64,000 nucleotides of DNA from JAKAGZ01 sp963783855 (GCA_963783855.1 CAWAPE010000013.1:159607-223606); one strand, 5' to 3'; positions 1-9,311 are shown, counted from the stretch's first letter. Made by a program: numbers and translations. Notes: generated from the sequence alone by a model not told the origin.

Positions 1-84
1 TAAGAGATAATTCTTCTAACATCAGATCTTATAATTTCCTCAACAAAATTTCAAAAGTATTAAGCCCGCTCAACAGACTTTATA

Positions 85-963
85 TTACTCTTCCTGGAGC
101 GCATTAGCACCAGATACAATTTCAAGAATTTCTTTGGTGATAGCTGCCTGTCTTTCTTTATTAAATTTAATTCTTAATGTTCTGATCAATTCCTTAGCAT
201 TGGTTGTTGCATTATCCATCGCAGTCATTTTGGCGCCAAGTTCTGCAGCATTTGATTCAAGTAATACTCGCCATACCTGTGCTTTTAGATGCTTTGGCAA
301 CAGAAAGTTAAAGATGTAGTTCTGATCAGGTTCATAAATATAATTATCTGTCGATTTGCTTTCTTCTTCAGTTTCAGGTTCTATCGGTACCGGCAAAAAC
401 TGATTTATTACAATCTTCTGACTAATGATAGATTTAAATTCATTAAATATTATTATAACCTTATCGTACCTTTCTTCCAGATATCCCTTAATCAGTTCAT
501 CTGTAATGCTGATCACTGAGTTATATGAGAGAGAAGAAAATACACCTACCTTTTTGCTAACAACATTATAATTTCTTTTATTAAAATAGTCGTACCCTTT
601 TTTGCCGATACAGAACAAATGCGGTTTAATATTTTCTGAGTTTAATTTCTCATTTATAAATCTAACAGATTCTTTAATGATATTGGTGTTAAATGCACCG
701 CAAAGGCCCCTATCAGCTGTGACAATAACAACAGCAGCATTTTCCACCTTTCTTGGTGTTATATAGGGATTATTGTTTTTATCTTCTTCGGTAACAAGGT
801 GAGAAAGCATTTTTGCAATTTTGTTTGCATAAGGTCTGGCATTTACCACATTTTCCTGCGCACGACGTAGTTTAGCCGCTGCAACCATTTTCATTGCATT
901 GGTAATTTTCTGCGTGTTCTGAACGCCGGTAATTCTGGTTTTTATATCTCTTAATGTTGCCAT
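85..963 (-). CDS. atpG: ATP synthase F1 subunit gamma
   Basis: This is the central rotor shaft of F1, which couples c-ring rotation to catalysis in the alpha3beta3 head. The protein has 292 residues, the usual family length. The N-terminal helix with the typical RITGVQNTQKIT stretch and the C-terminal helix (KFNKERQAAITKEILEIVSGA) are both intact. A Rossmann-like middle part contains DRGLCGAFN. It is the last gene of the atp run, 18 bases after atpA. The beta and epsilon genes do not follow: the 84 bases between its stop and the window edge hold no gene. The family assignment is firm. Confidence 0.97.
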   Translation of the reverse strand: MATLRDIKTRITGVQNTQKITNAMKMVAAAKLRRAQENVVNARPYANKIAKMLSHLVTEEDKNNNPYITPRKVENAAVVIVTADRGLCGAFNTNIIKESVRFINEKLNSENIKPHLFCIGKKGYDYFNKRNYNVVSKKVGVFSSLSYNSVISITDELIKGYLEERYDKVIIIFNEFKSIISQKIVINQFLPVPIEPETEEESKSTDNYIYEPDQNYIFNFLLPKHLKAQVWRVLLESNAAELGAKMTAMDNATTNAKELIRTLRIKFNKERQAAITKEILEIVSGANALQEE

Positions 964-981
964 ATTATATGGTAATAAACC

Positions 982-2523
982 TTATTTAAATACTGCGATA
1001 AACTCATCAGCTACTTTTTTGATATCTGCAATTGTAGCATCGCTAAGTTGTTTTTCTTTCTTAATAGTCTCAAATATTTTATTGTTTTTAACTTCAAAAA
1101 ATTCAAGTACTTCTTTTTCAAATCTTTTAACATCACCGACAGCTATATTATCAAGGTATCCATTTGTACCCAGATAAATGCTTACGACCTGTCTTTCAAC
1201 CGGTACCGGTGAATACTGTCCTTGCTTCAATAATTCAACAAGCCTTGCTCCTTTGGAAAGAGTTCTTTGCGTTGAAACATCAAGATCAGATCCGAATTTA
1301 GCAAAGGCTTCCAGTTCCCTGTACTGTGCGAGATCAAGTTTCAAACTTCCTGCAACTTTCTTCATGGCTTTAATCTGTGCGTTACCACCCACACGTGATA
1401 CGGAGATACCAACGTTAATAGCCGGTCTTACACCTGCGTTAAACAGGTTAGATTCAAGATAAATCTGACCGTCAGTAATAGAAATTACGTTCGTAGGGAT
1501 ATACGCGGAAACGTCACCCTGCTGTGTCTCAATGATCGGCAGTGCTGTTAAGCTACCACCACCCAGATCATCACTTAATTTAGATGCTCTCTCCAGAAGT
1601 CTTGAGTGGAGATAAAACACGTCACCAGGATAAGCTTCACGGCCAGGAGGTCTTCTTAAAAGAAGTGAGAGCTCTCTGTAAGCAACAGCCTGTTTTGAAA
1701 GATCATCGTAAACTACCAACGCGTGTTTTCCGTTATCACGGAAGAACTCGCCAAGTGTTGCACCGGAATAAGGAGCAATAAACTGAAGCGGTGTTGGTTC
1801 ATTTGCAGTAGCAGCAATAACAGTTGTATAATCCATAGCACCATGTTCCTGCAATTTGGCAACAACCTGCGCAACAGTAGAACTTTTCTGTCCAACAGCA
1901 ACGTAAATACAATAAACAGGTTTAACGCCCATTTCCTGAGCTTCCTTGGTATGCGTAATCTTCTGATTTATAATAGTATCAACAGCAACAGCAGTTTTAC
2001 CTGTCTGTCTGTCACCGATAATCAATTCTCTCTGTCCACGTCCAATTGGAATCATAGCATCAATAGCAGCAATACCTGACTGGAGAGGTTCCTTAACAGG
2101 CTGTCTCTGAATAACGCCGAGTGCTTTTCTTTCGATTGGCAAAAACTTTTCTGTTTCAATAGCGCCTTTCCCATCAACAGGGATACCGAGAGGAGTAATT
2201 ACACGGCCAAGCATTGCATCGCCGACCGGCATTGAAGCAACTCTTTTAGTTCTTTTTACAGTATCGCCTTCTTTTATCTTTGTAGATTCTCCAAAAAGTA
2301 CGCAACCAACACTGTCTTCATCAAGGTTAAGAACCATTCCAAAAACGTCATTAGGAAACTCAACCAATTCACTCATCATCACTTTTGAAAGGCCGTAAAC
2401 TCTCGCAATACCATCACCGACCTGCAGGACAGTACCGACGTCATAAATATCGGTTTCACTTTCAAAACCAGATAATTGTTTTCTTAGTATTGCGGATATT
2501 TCATCCGGTCTTACTTCTGCCAT
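982..2523 (-). CDS. atpA: ATP synthase F1 subunit alpha
   Basis: This is the non-catalytic nucleotide-binding subunit of the F1 head. It has 513 residues, full length. The Walker A motif GDRQTGKT is at about residues 170-177, and the alpha signature PAINVGISVSRVGG lies further on. The N-terminal beta-barrel and C-terminal helical domains look complete. It sits between atpH (24-base gap) and atpG in the usual order. It is presumably co-transcribed with them, because no promoter or terminator is visible in the gaps. Confidence 0.98.
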   Translation of the reverse strand: MAEVRPDEISAILRKQLSGFESETDIYDVGTVLQVGDGIARVYGLSKVMMSELVEFPNDVFGMVLNLDEDSVGCVLFGESTKIKEGDTVKRTKRVASMPVGDAMLGRVITPLGIPVDGKGAIETEKFLPIERKALGVIQRQPVKEPLQSGIAAIDAMIPIGRGQRELIIGDRQTGKTAVAVDTIINQKITHTKEAQEMGVKPVYCIYVAVGQKSSTVAQVVAKLQEHGAMDYTTVIAATANEPTPLQFIAPYSGATLGEFFRDNGKHALVVYDDLSKQAVAYRELSLLLRRPPGREAYPGDVFYLHSRLLERASKLSDDLGGGSLTALPIIETQQGDVSAYIPTNVISITDGQIYLESNLFNAGVRPAINVGISVSRVGGNAQIKAMKKVAGSLKLDLAQYRELEAFAKFGSDLDVSTQRTLSKGARLVELLKQGQYSPVPVERQVVSIYLGTNGYLDNIAVGDVKRFEKEVLEFFEVKNNKIFETIKKEKQLSDATIADIKKVADEFIAVFK

Positions 2524-2547
2524 AATTCAATCCCTTTTAAATTCTTA

Positions 2548-3102
2548 TTAATTTAACGAAGCCCCGCCCTTTAGGAATCGCTTCTTTAAAATTTCCAATT
2601 GATGCTTCAACGATGCATCATATACTCTATCACCAATTTGAGCAACAAACCCACCAATAACATTCGGATCAATATTAAACGAAAACCTGATTTTCTTACT
2701 CAGGACTTTTTCAAAATTCTGTCTGAGATTTTCTCTCTGGTCATCGCTAAGTTCAACAGCTGATTGGACATTTACATTTACAATACCTTCCTGCTGATCT
2801 CTTAATTCGAGAAATTTTGTGACAATACTCTCCAGAAGATCTTCTCTGTTTTTATCAATAACGAATTTCAGAAAATCCATGGTTTCTTTGGAAACCTTCG
2901 ATCTAAATATTTCTTCCATAATCGAGGATTTCAATTGCGGCTTAATAACTGGACTGGAAAGAGTCCGGCTTAATTCTTCGCTTGATTGCAAAGAAGAAAA
3001 AACCAATTCCATATCTGAAGCAACTGTCTGAAGATTTCCTTTTTCAATTGCAGAATTCAACAGAGAGTTTGCATATCTTATAGAAACTTTTGATTCGTTC
3101 AT
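2548..3102 (-). CDS. atpH: ATP synthase F1 subunit delta
   Basis: This is the peripheral-stalk subunit that joins the F1 head to subunit b (OSCP in mitochondria). It has 184 residues, normal for the family. The N-terminus has the expected helical-bundle start (RYANSLLNSAIEKG), and the C-terminus carries the conserved DPNVIGGFVAQIGDRVYDAS stretch. It starts 2 bases after the atpF stop, so the two are probably translationally coupled. Confidence 0.96.
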   Translation of the reverse strand: MNESKVSIRYANSLLNSAIEKGNLQTVASDMELVFSSLQSSEELSRTLSSPVIKPQLKSSIMEEIFRSKVSKETMDFLKFVIDKNREDLLESIVTKFLELRDQQEGIVNVNVQSAVELSDDQRENLRQNFEKVLSKKIRFSFNIDPNVIGGFVAQIGDRVYDASLKHQLEILKKRFLKGGASLN

Positions 3103-3104
3103 AA

Positions 3105-3647
3105 CTAATTCTTTGTTATCTCACCGATAAATTTATTTGCGATTTCTTTCTGCGCTTCACCATCGAGATTTTCTCTCATAATTTTTTCTGCTGCCTGTAC
3201 TGCAATTTCTGCAACCTGATTTTTTAATTCTTCAAAAGCTGCTTCTTTCTTGCTTTCAATTTCCTTTGATGCATCATCTACAATTTTTTTAGCTTGTTCC
3301 TTACTATCCTGTATCATCTGATCTTTCATCTTTTCAGCATATTCACGGCTCTGATTGATGATCTTTTTGGATTCTTCTTCAGCCTGAGCGATGCTTGCCT
3401 TATTTTCGTCAAGAACCTTTCTTGCTTCTTCCTGAGCCCTGTCTGCTTTTTCGAGGGCTTCTTTGATGGCCATTTCCCTTTGATCAAGAGCTGCCAGAAA
3501 AGGTTTCCAACCAATAACTTTCAGGATTACAGCAAGAACAATAAAAGTGATGAAAGTCCAGAAAATCAGTCCCGGATTAACATCAATTAAACTGCCGCCT
3601 CCTTCAGAAGCCAATGCAAGTACAGATAAACTAAAACCTGTTAGCAT
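3105..3647 (-). CDS. atpF: ATP synthase Fo subunit b
   Basis: This is the membrane-anchored peripheral stalk of the ATP synthase. It has 180 residues. One transmembrane segment at about residues 27-47 (GLIFWTFITFIVLAVILKVI) is followed by a long charged coiled coil rich in E, K, A and Q, as in all b subunits. The residues before the membrane helix (VLALASEGGGSLIDVNP) form a short periplasmic start. It lies between atpE and atpH in canonical order, with a 61-base gap after atpE. Confidence 0.96.
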   Translation of the reverse strand: MLTGFSLSVLALASEGGGSLIDVNPGLIFWTFITFIVLAVILKVIGWKPFLAALDQREMAIKEALEKADRAQEEARKVLDENKASIAQAEEESKKIINQSREYAEKMKDQMIQDSKEQAKKIVDDASKEIESKKEAAFEELKNQVAEIAVQAAEKIMRENLDGEAQKEIANKFIGEITKN

Positions 3648-3708
3648 AAATTCTTTTTCCTGTTAGATTAAAAATTATGCAGGCAACTGTGCGCCTGCAA
3701 ATAAAACT

Positions 3709-3930
3709 TTAAGCTTTTACTGCTAAAAGGATACAAATAACGAGAGCGAAGAATGCAATACCTTCAATCAACGCTGCTGCAATAATCATAGCAGTTCTGA
3801 TAGGTGCAGCTGCTTCAGGCTGTCTACCCATAGCTTCTAAAGCTGAACCAGCAAGTTTACCAATTCCGAGACCAGCACCAATAACTGCAATTCCGGCACC
3901 TATACCAGCGCCTAACCAAGCTAAATCCAT
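3709..3930 (-). CDS. atpE: ATP synthase Fo subunit c
   Basis: This is the proteolipid ring subunit that carries the translocated ion. It is a 73-residue hairpin of two membrane helices joined by the polar loop GRQPE (residues 35-39). The ion-binding carboxylate is Glu56 in AALIEGIAFF. It is followed by Gly rather than the Ser/Thr typical of sodium-binding rings, so proton coupling is the likely choice (inference). The first helix is rich in glycine (GAGIGAGIAVIGAG), the usual packing motif. Confidence 0.97.
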   Translation of the reverse strand: MDLAWLGAGIGAGIAVIGAGLGIGKLAGSALEAMGRQPEAAAPIRTAMIIAAALIEGIAFFALVICILLAVKA

Positions 3931-3964
3931 TTTATTTCTCCTGATATTTTTTTATTAGTAATAA

Positions 3965-4807
3965 TTAATGTTCCTGATGCATTGCCATGCCTATAAACAG
4001 CGATGACAATATTGTAAAAATATAAGCCTGAATAAGTGCGACAAGCAATTCAAGCAATTCAATAAACAAAGTAAATCCGATTGATACCGGTGCAACCCAG
4101 GCTGTTTGGAGAATGAAAATTAGTCCCAACAGCGATAATATCACCACATGGCCTGCGATCATATTTGCAAAAAGACGTATACAGAGTGCAAAAGGTTTTG
4201 TAAACAATCCAAGTATTTCAACCAGTACCATTAAAGGTAAAATAGCAACCGGCATCCCTGACGGAACCAGTCCCTTAAAGTACCCAACCACACCGTGACT
4301 TTTAATTCCACTGAATTGTGTAACAAAAAATGTAATCATAGCCAGAGCTGCTGTTACGGCAATATTTCCAGTAACTGTTACAGCGTAAGGAATTAGTCCG
4401 AATAAATTACAAAGCAAAATGAAAAAGAAAGTAGACAGCAGGTAGGGCAGATATTTTTCGTACCCTTTACCGATTGTAGGCTTTACAATTTCATCACGCA
4501 CAAAAAGGATCATAATCTCAATCAGGTTTGATAACCCGTGAGGAATAAGTGATTTTTTATATCTTCTTGAACCAATGTAAATAATTGCTATAAGTATAGC
4601 TGCAACCACCCACATAAAGAATACTTCCTTAGTAATAGAAATATCCATTCCGAACAATTGAAGATGTGGTAAGTGCAGGGTTCCGAAAGGTTCAAAATCG
4701 ATAGAATTGGAATCCATTACATGATGAAGGATCCAGCCGCTGTCAGATTTTCCAGCGGTTTGTTTCACCGTATCGGCAACTACTTCCCCAACATTATTAT
4801 AAAACAT
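3965..4807 (-). CDS. atpB: ATP synthase Fo subunit a
   Basis: This is the stator channel subunit of Fo. It has 280 residues with about five or six membrane helices. The essential arginine lies in ALCIRLFANMIAGH, followed by a helix with the conserved LFIELLELLVALIQAYIF pattern. The N-terminal stretch before the first helix is about 60 residues long and hydrophilic, as in Bacteroidota-type a subunits. It begins 6 bases after the small membrane protein upstream, in line with one operon. Confidence 0.97.
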   Translation of the reverse strand: MFYNNVGEVVADTVKQTAGKSDSGWILHHVMDSNSIDFEPFGTLHLPHLQLFGMDISITKEVFFMWVVAAILIAIIYIGSRRYKKSLIPHGLSNLIEIMILFVRDEIVKPTIGKGYEKYLPYLLSTFFFILLCNLFGLIPYAVTVTGNIAVTAALAMITFFVTQFSGIKSHGVVGYFKGLVPSGMPVAILPLMVLVEILGLFTKPFALCIRLFANMIAGHVVILSLLGLIFILQTAWVAPVSIGFTLFIELLELLVALIQAYIFTILSSLFIGMAMHQEH

Positions 4808-4813
4808 AAATTG

Positions 4814-5194
4814 CTATAAACTTTTTTTAGTATTTAAGTATAAAATCTCAATAATTAAGAAAAAAACGTAAAAAAAGAGGATTAAAAATATATAACTATT
4901 CCGGCTTAATTCCAAGAATTTTATACAAATAAATACCATTCCCAGAAGCAAAAACAGGCGAAAAATCATGCCACCTAAAAATGCAATTATAAAACCTTTA
5001 GGAGACTTTTTAAGTCCTATTTTAATGGACAGCATACCTAAAATGAAATTAATGGTGGTAACCCCTCCAGCGTAAATAACAGAGGAAAGGTCTTGAACAG
5101 AAATGCTCCCCTTTTGTTGTAAAATTATTGAAATTATTATTGCAATAATTACCAAAAAAATCGCGTAGAAAGGGCTTATTTTGGCTAATTTCAT
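4814..5194 (-). CDS. AtpI-like small membrane protein of the atp operon
   Basis: This is a 126-residue protein with about four hydrophobic segments and little else. I do not recognise a specific motif. Its position between atpZ and atpB, its size and its four-helix layout match the AtpI/AtpR-type accessory proteins that help assemble the c ring or support Mg2+ uptake. Its start overlaps the end of atpZ by 4 bases (ATGA), so the two are translationally coupled. The function is inferred from position only. Confidence 0.75.
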   Translation of the reverse strand: MKLAKISPFYAIFLVIIAIIISIILQQKGSISVQDLSSVIYAGGVTTINFILGMLSIKIGLKKSPKGFIIAFLGGMIFRLFLLLGMVFICIKFLELSRNSYIFLILFFYVFFLIIEILYLNTKKSL

Positions 5195-5439
5195 TTATCA
5201 GATTTCAATACAGATTTAATAAATGTATACATTGCCGCAAATATACCAAACATAGAGCAAATAACTGTCAACCAGGGGTTTGTATTGAATTTTTCATCCA
5301 GCCAGATCCCTAAAAATACCATAACAATAACAGTAACAGTAAGTTGTAATCCTAATCCGAGATAATTCCCCATTTCCTGATATTTACTGGTTTTATCAGG
5401 ATCATTATCATTTTTTAGATTAAAGAATTCTTTAAGCAT
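5191..5439 (-). CDS. atpZ: AtpZ/AtpI family F1Fo ATPase accessory protein
   Basis: This 82-residue protein has a polar N-terminus and two membrane helices (GLQLTVTVIVMVFLGIWLDE and PWLTVICSMFGIFAAMYTFI). The GIWLD(E)KF..NPW pattern between the helices is characteristic of the AtpZ/F0F1-ATPase-associated family. It begins where the bactofilin gene ends, sharing one base, and opens the ATP synthase part of the operon. Confidence 0.85.
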   Translation of the reverse strand: MLKEFFNLKNDNDPDKTSKYQEMGNYLGLGLQLTVTVIVMVFLGIWLDEKFNTNPWLTVICSMFGIFAAMYTFIKSVLKSDK

Positions 5440-5819
5440 TATTTAGTCTTTGTTTCAAAAGGTGCTTTCTGTTCTTTGTTAGACATTTTACTACTGCCTT
5501 CAAATTTAGCACCCGGTGCAATAACCAGAATTTTAGTTACTATATCACCTTCAAGAATTGAGTTTGCTTCAAGTACTAATTTTTCTTTGGCATTTACAGT
5601 ACCAGAAACTTTTCCTCCAACAATAACATTATCGGCGTCAATCTTGCCTTTAATATGACCGTGTTCACCAATGGTAATATTTCCACTTGCGTTCACATCA
5701 CCATCAATCGTACCATCCACCCTGACGTTACCACTGCTGGTCATTGTTCCTTCAATTTTAACCCCTGTGCTTATGATAGTAACTTCATCATTTCCCAAGG
5801 TTGCATCTTTTGCTTTCAT
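5439..5819 (-). CDS. bactofilin family polymer-forming protein
   Basis: This is a cytoskeletal beta-helix protein (DUF583) that forms filaments near the inner membrane and often recruits cell-wall enzymes. It has 126 residues. The core is built of short glycine- and isoleucine-rich repeats (GTMTSSGNVRVDGTIDGDV and similar), typical of a right-handed beta-helix, with polar tails at both ends. It lies 14 bases after the M23 peptidase gene; bactofilin-M23 pairs are known to act together in cell-shape control. It is unusual that it leads directly into the atp genes. Confidence 0.93.
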   Translation of the reverse strand: MKAKDATLGNDEVTIISTGVKIEGTMTSSGNVRVDGTIDGDVNASGNITIGEHGHIKGKIDADNVIVGGKVSGTVNAKEKLVLEANSILEGDIVTKILVIAPGAKFEGSSKMSNKEQKAPFETKTK

Positions 5820-5833
5820 TTATTTGTTCCTTT

Positions 5834-6697
5834 TCAATAATTAATTAATACAAATTTAGGGTTTATCGGCTGGCCATTTTTCCAGATTTCAAAATGTAAA
5901 TGTGGTCCAGTAGTTACATCTCCTGTATTCCCAGTTAATGCAATTAATTCACCTTGACTAACTGCTTCCCGCTCTTTCTTTAAGAGTGCTGACAAATGTT
6001 TGTAAACAGTAACATAGTCATCCGGAGAATTTATTATGAGCATATAGCCATCCTCCACAGTAAAGCCAGAAAAAACAACATAACCCCCGCTTGCTGCATA
6101 AACTGGTGTACCAGTTTTAACAACATAGTCAATTCCAAAATGTCCATTTTCAGGCTCAAAGTGTCGGCTGATAAATCCATTTACCGGTCTGCTGAAAGTA
6201 AATTCTTTGCCCTGATGGAGATTGTGCTTAAAGAACAGATCATTTATAACCGATAAGATATCTCCGCCTCCCTTTTTCTTCAAATTTAACTTGCCGGCTT
6301 CTGATTCTGAAGAATCAGTCTGTACAAGAGAATCAGCTAGAGTAGAATCACCAAGTATAAGTGCGTAACGGAGCCTGTCGTTCTTTGAACGCATATCCTC
6401 AAGTTCATGTGCAAGAAAAGTCAATTTTTTATTCATCTCCTGCACCTGTGCCATATCTTTTTCACTAAGAGTATTTCCCTTAACTTTTAACAAAACCCCA
6501 GCGGGGGTAAAGGCCAGCACCAGGTAGCTAAAAATGAAAACAATTACAGAATATAATACTACAAGCCAAATAATTTTTTGTGGTGAAAGTTTTTGTGTTT
6601 TGGCTTTAATTCCCGAATCATCCGGGACAATAAGCACAGAAAAGCTTTTAATGTTTTTAAGCTTTTCGAAATCTATTTTTTTTAATTTTTTCAACAA
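5834..6697 (-). CDS. M23 family metallopeptidase, membrane anchored
   Basis: This is a probable peptidoglycan endopeptidase acting in the periplasm. It has 287 residues: a basic cytoplasmic start, one membrane helix at about residues 45-67 (IIWLVVLYSVIVFIFSYLVL), a coiled coil (AQVQEMNKKLTFLAHELEDM), then a LytM/M23 domain. The zinc site is intact, with HFGID giving His and Asp and GPHLHFE giving the HxH motif. It lies directly upstream of the bactofilin gene, the usual partner. Family assignment is sure; the exact peptide bond cut is not known. Confidence 0.93.
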   Translation of the reverse strand: MLKKLKKIDFEKLKNIKSFSVLIVPDDSGIKAKTQKLSPQKIIWLVVLYSVIVFIFSYLVLAFTPAGVLLKVKGNTLSEKDMAQVQEMNKKLTFLAHELEDMRSKNDRLRYALILGDSTLADSLVQTDSSESEAGKLNLKKKGGGDILSVINDLFFKHNLHQGKEFTFSRPVNGFISRHFEPENGHFGIDYVVKTGTPVYAASGGYVVFSGFTVEDGYMLIINSPDDYVTVYKHLSALLKKEREAVSQGELIALTGNTGDVTTGPHLHFEIWKNGQPINPKFVLINY

Positions 6698-6706
6698 TCT
6701 GAATTC

Positions 6707-7342
6707 TTATTTAAATTTTTCCAAAATATCTTCAAACTTAAATTTACCTTCGCGTAATAATACGGGGCTGGAATCATTTAGGTCAATAATGGTTGAAGCT
6801 TCAATATATAATTTTTTATCCGTATAAAATATTGCGTCCACCTGTGAAGAAAATTCATCTTTTATTAAACTCGACTCAATCATTGGCTCCTCACCAGCCC
6901 TGTTTACACTTGTGGAAATAAGAGGCATTTTAAGTTCGGATAAAAGTTTTAGGCAAAATCTGTTGTTTGGGATTCTGAAAACAGCAGTACCTGTTCCGAG
7001 AATTTTTCTTGTCTGTTCATTTAATGTAAGAACAACTGAGACAGGATTTGGCCAAATAGACAGAAGAAAATCCAGATGTTTTTCAGATTTTATTTCTACA
7101 TACTTTTGAAGACTTTCAATACTATCTACAAGAAGTATATATTTTTTCCCAAAATCTCTTCCCTTTATTTCATTAATTTTCTTTACAGAATCTTCATTAA
7201 AAGGATTTGAACCGAATCCATAAATTGTATCTGTAGGATACACAAAAACAGAGCCTTCAAGATATAATTTTTTGGCAAGTTGCACTGAATTTTCAAAATT
7301 TTCATCTACATTAATAATTTCACATTTTTTTGTATCAATCAT
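6707..7342 (-). CDS. L-threonylcarbamoyladenylate synthase (Sua5/YciO/YrdC family)
   Basis: This enzyme makes threonylcarbamoyl-AMP from threonine, bicarbonate and ATP for the t6A37 modification of ANN-decoding tRNAs. It has 211 residues, the short TsaC-like form without the Sua5 C-terminal domain. The YrdC fold is shown by FVYPTDTIYGFG near the N-terminus, the basic KGR(D)FGKKYILLV stretch, and PLISTSVNRAGEEP. It overlaps the end of the upstream heptosyltransferase gene by 8 bases. A YciO paralogue of unknown role cannot be fully excluded. Confidence 0.88.
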   Translation of the reverse strand: MIDTKKCEIINVDENFENSVQLAKKLYLEGSVFVYPTDTIYGFGSNPFNEDSVKKINEIKGRDFGKKYILLVDSIESLQKYVEIKSEKHLDFLLSIWPNPVSVVLTLNEQTRKILGTGTAVFRIPNNRFCLKLLSELKMPLISTSVNRAGEEPMIESSLIKDEFSSQVDAIFYTDKKLYIEASTIIDLNDSSPVLLREGKFKFEDILEKFK

Positions 7343-8354
7343 TTAGCATACTCTCAACTTTCATAATAATATTTTCAGGTAATAATTTATATGCACAATC
7401 AAATGTACCCACCGGACATTTTTTGTGTCCGTGAATTCCGCAAGGCTTACAGGAAAGGTCATCAAAACTTACGTAACTGCTCTTATCATTGTATGGATAA
7501 AATCCAAAAGCAGGTACAGTTGAACAATAGATAGTAAGAACCGGAATATCTGCACACATACCAAAATGTGTAGGAGCACTGTCATTCGATATCAGAATTT
7601 CCGCTTTTCCCAATATTTTTATTGATTCAAGTACCGAGAATTTTCCTGCTGCGGAAAATACCCTTTCATTAAATTGTGACGCTATGTTTTCACAAATAGT
7701 TCTATCTGCTTCACCACCTATCAAAATTACAAATTTATCCTTCTCAACAAAATACCGTATAATTCTCTCAAAATATTCCACGGGATATTTCTTTGTATTC
7801 CAGACACTTCCGGGGGCAAAGGCATATAATTTAGATTCAGACGTGTAATTTACAAAAAAATCTTCTAAAGGTTTTTTAAAATCAGATAGCAAATTTAATT
7901 CAGGTTTTATACGCCAGCTTCCGGAATCGTACGATATTTGGGCCAAATCAAGGTTTTTTTGAATTTCGTGCTTTTGTGTATCGTATTTAATAATGTTTGT
8001 AAAGGCCTCTTTAAAAGCACTGTTTGAAAAGCCAAAAGATTTTTCAGGATTTAGGAATTTTACTATTAATGCCGAACGAAGTGACCTGTGAGGAGAATAA
8101 ATACGGGTATAATTTTCTTTTTTCAATTCTTTCACAAAACGATAAAAGGAAAGAATATGTTTTTGCTTGCCTCTTTTATCAATTACTATTGATGAATTAA
8201 CAACCGGTGAGGCATCAAAAATTTCTTTGGTTGAGGGAATACAAAGCACATCTATTTCAGAATTACTAAATTTTTCTTTTAGCTTCTGAATCATAGGAAG
8301 AGTCAGCACTATATCTCCAAGAAAGGCGGTTTGTATTACTAAAATCTTTTCCAC
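7335..8354 (-). CDS. GT9 family heptosyltransferase (lipopolysaccharide core)
   Basis: This glycosyltransferase of the WaaF/WaaC type adds heptose to the LPS inner core from ADP-heptose at the cytoplasmic face. It has 339 residues with two Rossmann domains. The N-terminus VIQTAFLGDIVLTLPMI is typical of GT9. The C-terminal half has FAPGSVWNTKKYPVEYF and ISNDSAPTHFGM, which hold the nucleotide-sugar-binding residues. The cysteine-rich CKPCGIHGHKKCPVGTF near the end is common in Bacteroidota members. The start codon is GTG, 3 bases after the recovered stop of the acyltransferase gene. Confidence 0.9.
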   Translation of the reverse strand: MEKILVIQTAFLGDIVLTLPMIQKLKEKFSNSEIDVLCIPSTKEIFDASPVVNSSIVIDKRGKQKHILSFYRFVKELKKENYTRIYSPHRSLRSALIVKFLNPEKSFGFSNSAFKEAFTNIIKYDTQKHEIQKNLDLAQISYDSGSWRIKPELNLLSDFKKPLEDFFVNYTSESKLYAFAPGSVWNTKKYPVEYFERIIRYFVEKDKFVILIGGEADRTICENIASQFNERVFSAAGKFSVLESIKILGKAEILISNDSAPTHFGMCADIPVLTIYCSTVPAFGFYPYNDKSSYVSFDDLSCKPCGIHGHKKCPVGTFDCAYKLLPENIIMKVESMLND

Positions 8355-8357
8355 TAT

Positions 8358-9226
8358 CTAATACTTCCAGCGTTTATGCATCCAGAGCCATTGTTCGGGG
8401 TATTTTCTAATATATTGTTCAAGATGATTTATATATCTTTTAAAATTTCTTCTACTTTTTCATCTTCAGTTCCGGTAATATCATCAATCAATAATTCTTC
8501 AAACTTTATTGTATAACTATAATCCGGGTTGCGATAAATAATTGCATAAACCAAAGAAGCTCCTGTCCTCAAAGCAAGTACTGCTGAACCGGGATACATA
8601 GCAGCCGGTCTTTTGAAAAAATTAATCCTGGGACCATCCTCATGACCTCTTTGATCTGCGGCCATTGCAACCATTCTCTTCTCAGACAAAACTTTATAAG
8701 CCTGTCTTACTGAAACACCCATTGGAATAACTTCATTGTTCCATTTAGTCCTTGCGTTATTCAGGAATTCAGTCACATACGGATTTCTTTGAGGTTTTAT
8801 TATCAGATATAATGCGTGATCTATTTGAAGCCCCGTTGACAATGCAAAATATTCCCAATTACCAAAATGAGCTGATAAATATACTACTCCCTGTTTATTC
8901 TCAATTTTTTGTTTTAATAAATCCAGGTTTATGCATTTAACTTCCTTAATCATTTCCTCCTTACTAATGTGAGGTATGTAAAGAGTTTCTAATAATGTAA
9001 TTGCAAAACTTTTGTAAGTACCAAAAGCTATTTCTCTTATTTTTTGCTTTGAATATTTTGGAAATGCTTTTACCAGATTTTCTATTACTACTTTCTTTCT
9101 AATAGGTACTAAATAGTAAAAAAACACTGCTAACGGGATAGCAAGCCGTCTTGATAACTGGAGACCAAGCATCTTTGTCAGGTAGCTTAAACCAATGAAA
9201 AGAATATATTCTAATTTGTTCTGCAT
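8358..9226 (-). CDS. LpxL-type lipid A biosynthesis acyltransferase, frameshifted near the C-terminus
   Basis: This is a lysophospholipid-type acyltransferase that adds a secondary acyl chain to lipid A at the inner membrane. It has an N-terminal hydrophobic anchor and the catalytic HX4E motif in SAHFGNWEYF. The uninterrupted frame stops at 8429 after 265 residues, ending EEILKDI. A one-base shift at the T run 8438-8441 opens a frame to 8358 that reads on as RYINHLEQYIRKYPEQWLW, the normal C-terminal LpxL motif (YPEQWxWxHxRWK). The intact protein would have about 290 residues, normal for the family. A single missing base is therefore likely, as either an assembly error or a recent mutation. 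Confidence 0.88.
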
Positions 9227-9311
9227 CTATTTGTGGATTTAGTTCATTCTCATTTATATAATATAAAACAAAGATAACTAATTTTTCACAATTGATTTAT
9301 AGGCCTATTTA

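Noticed and set aside
1..84. The end of a further gene or the start of atpC downstream of atpG.
   Set aside because: I see no frame with a family match in these 84 bases.
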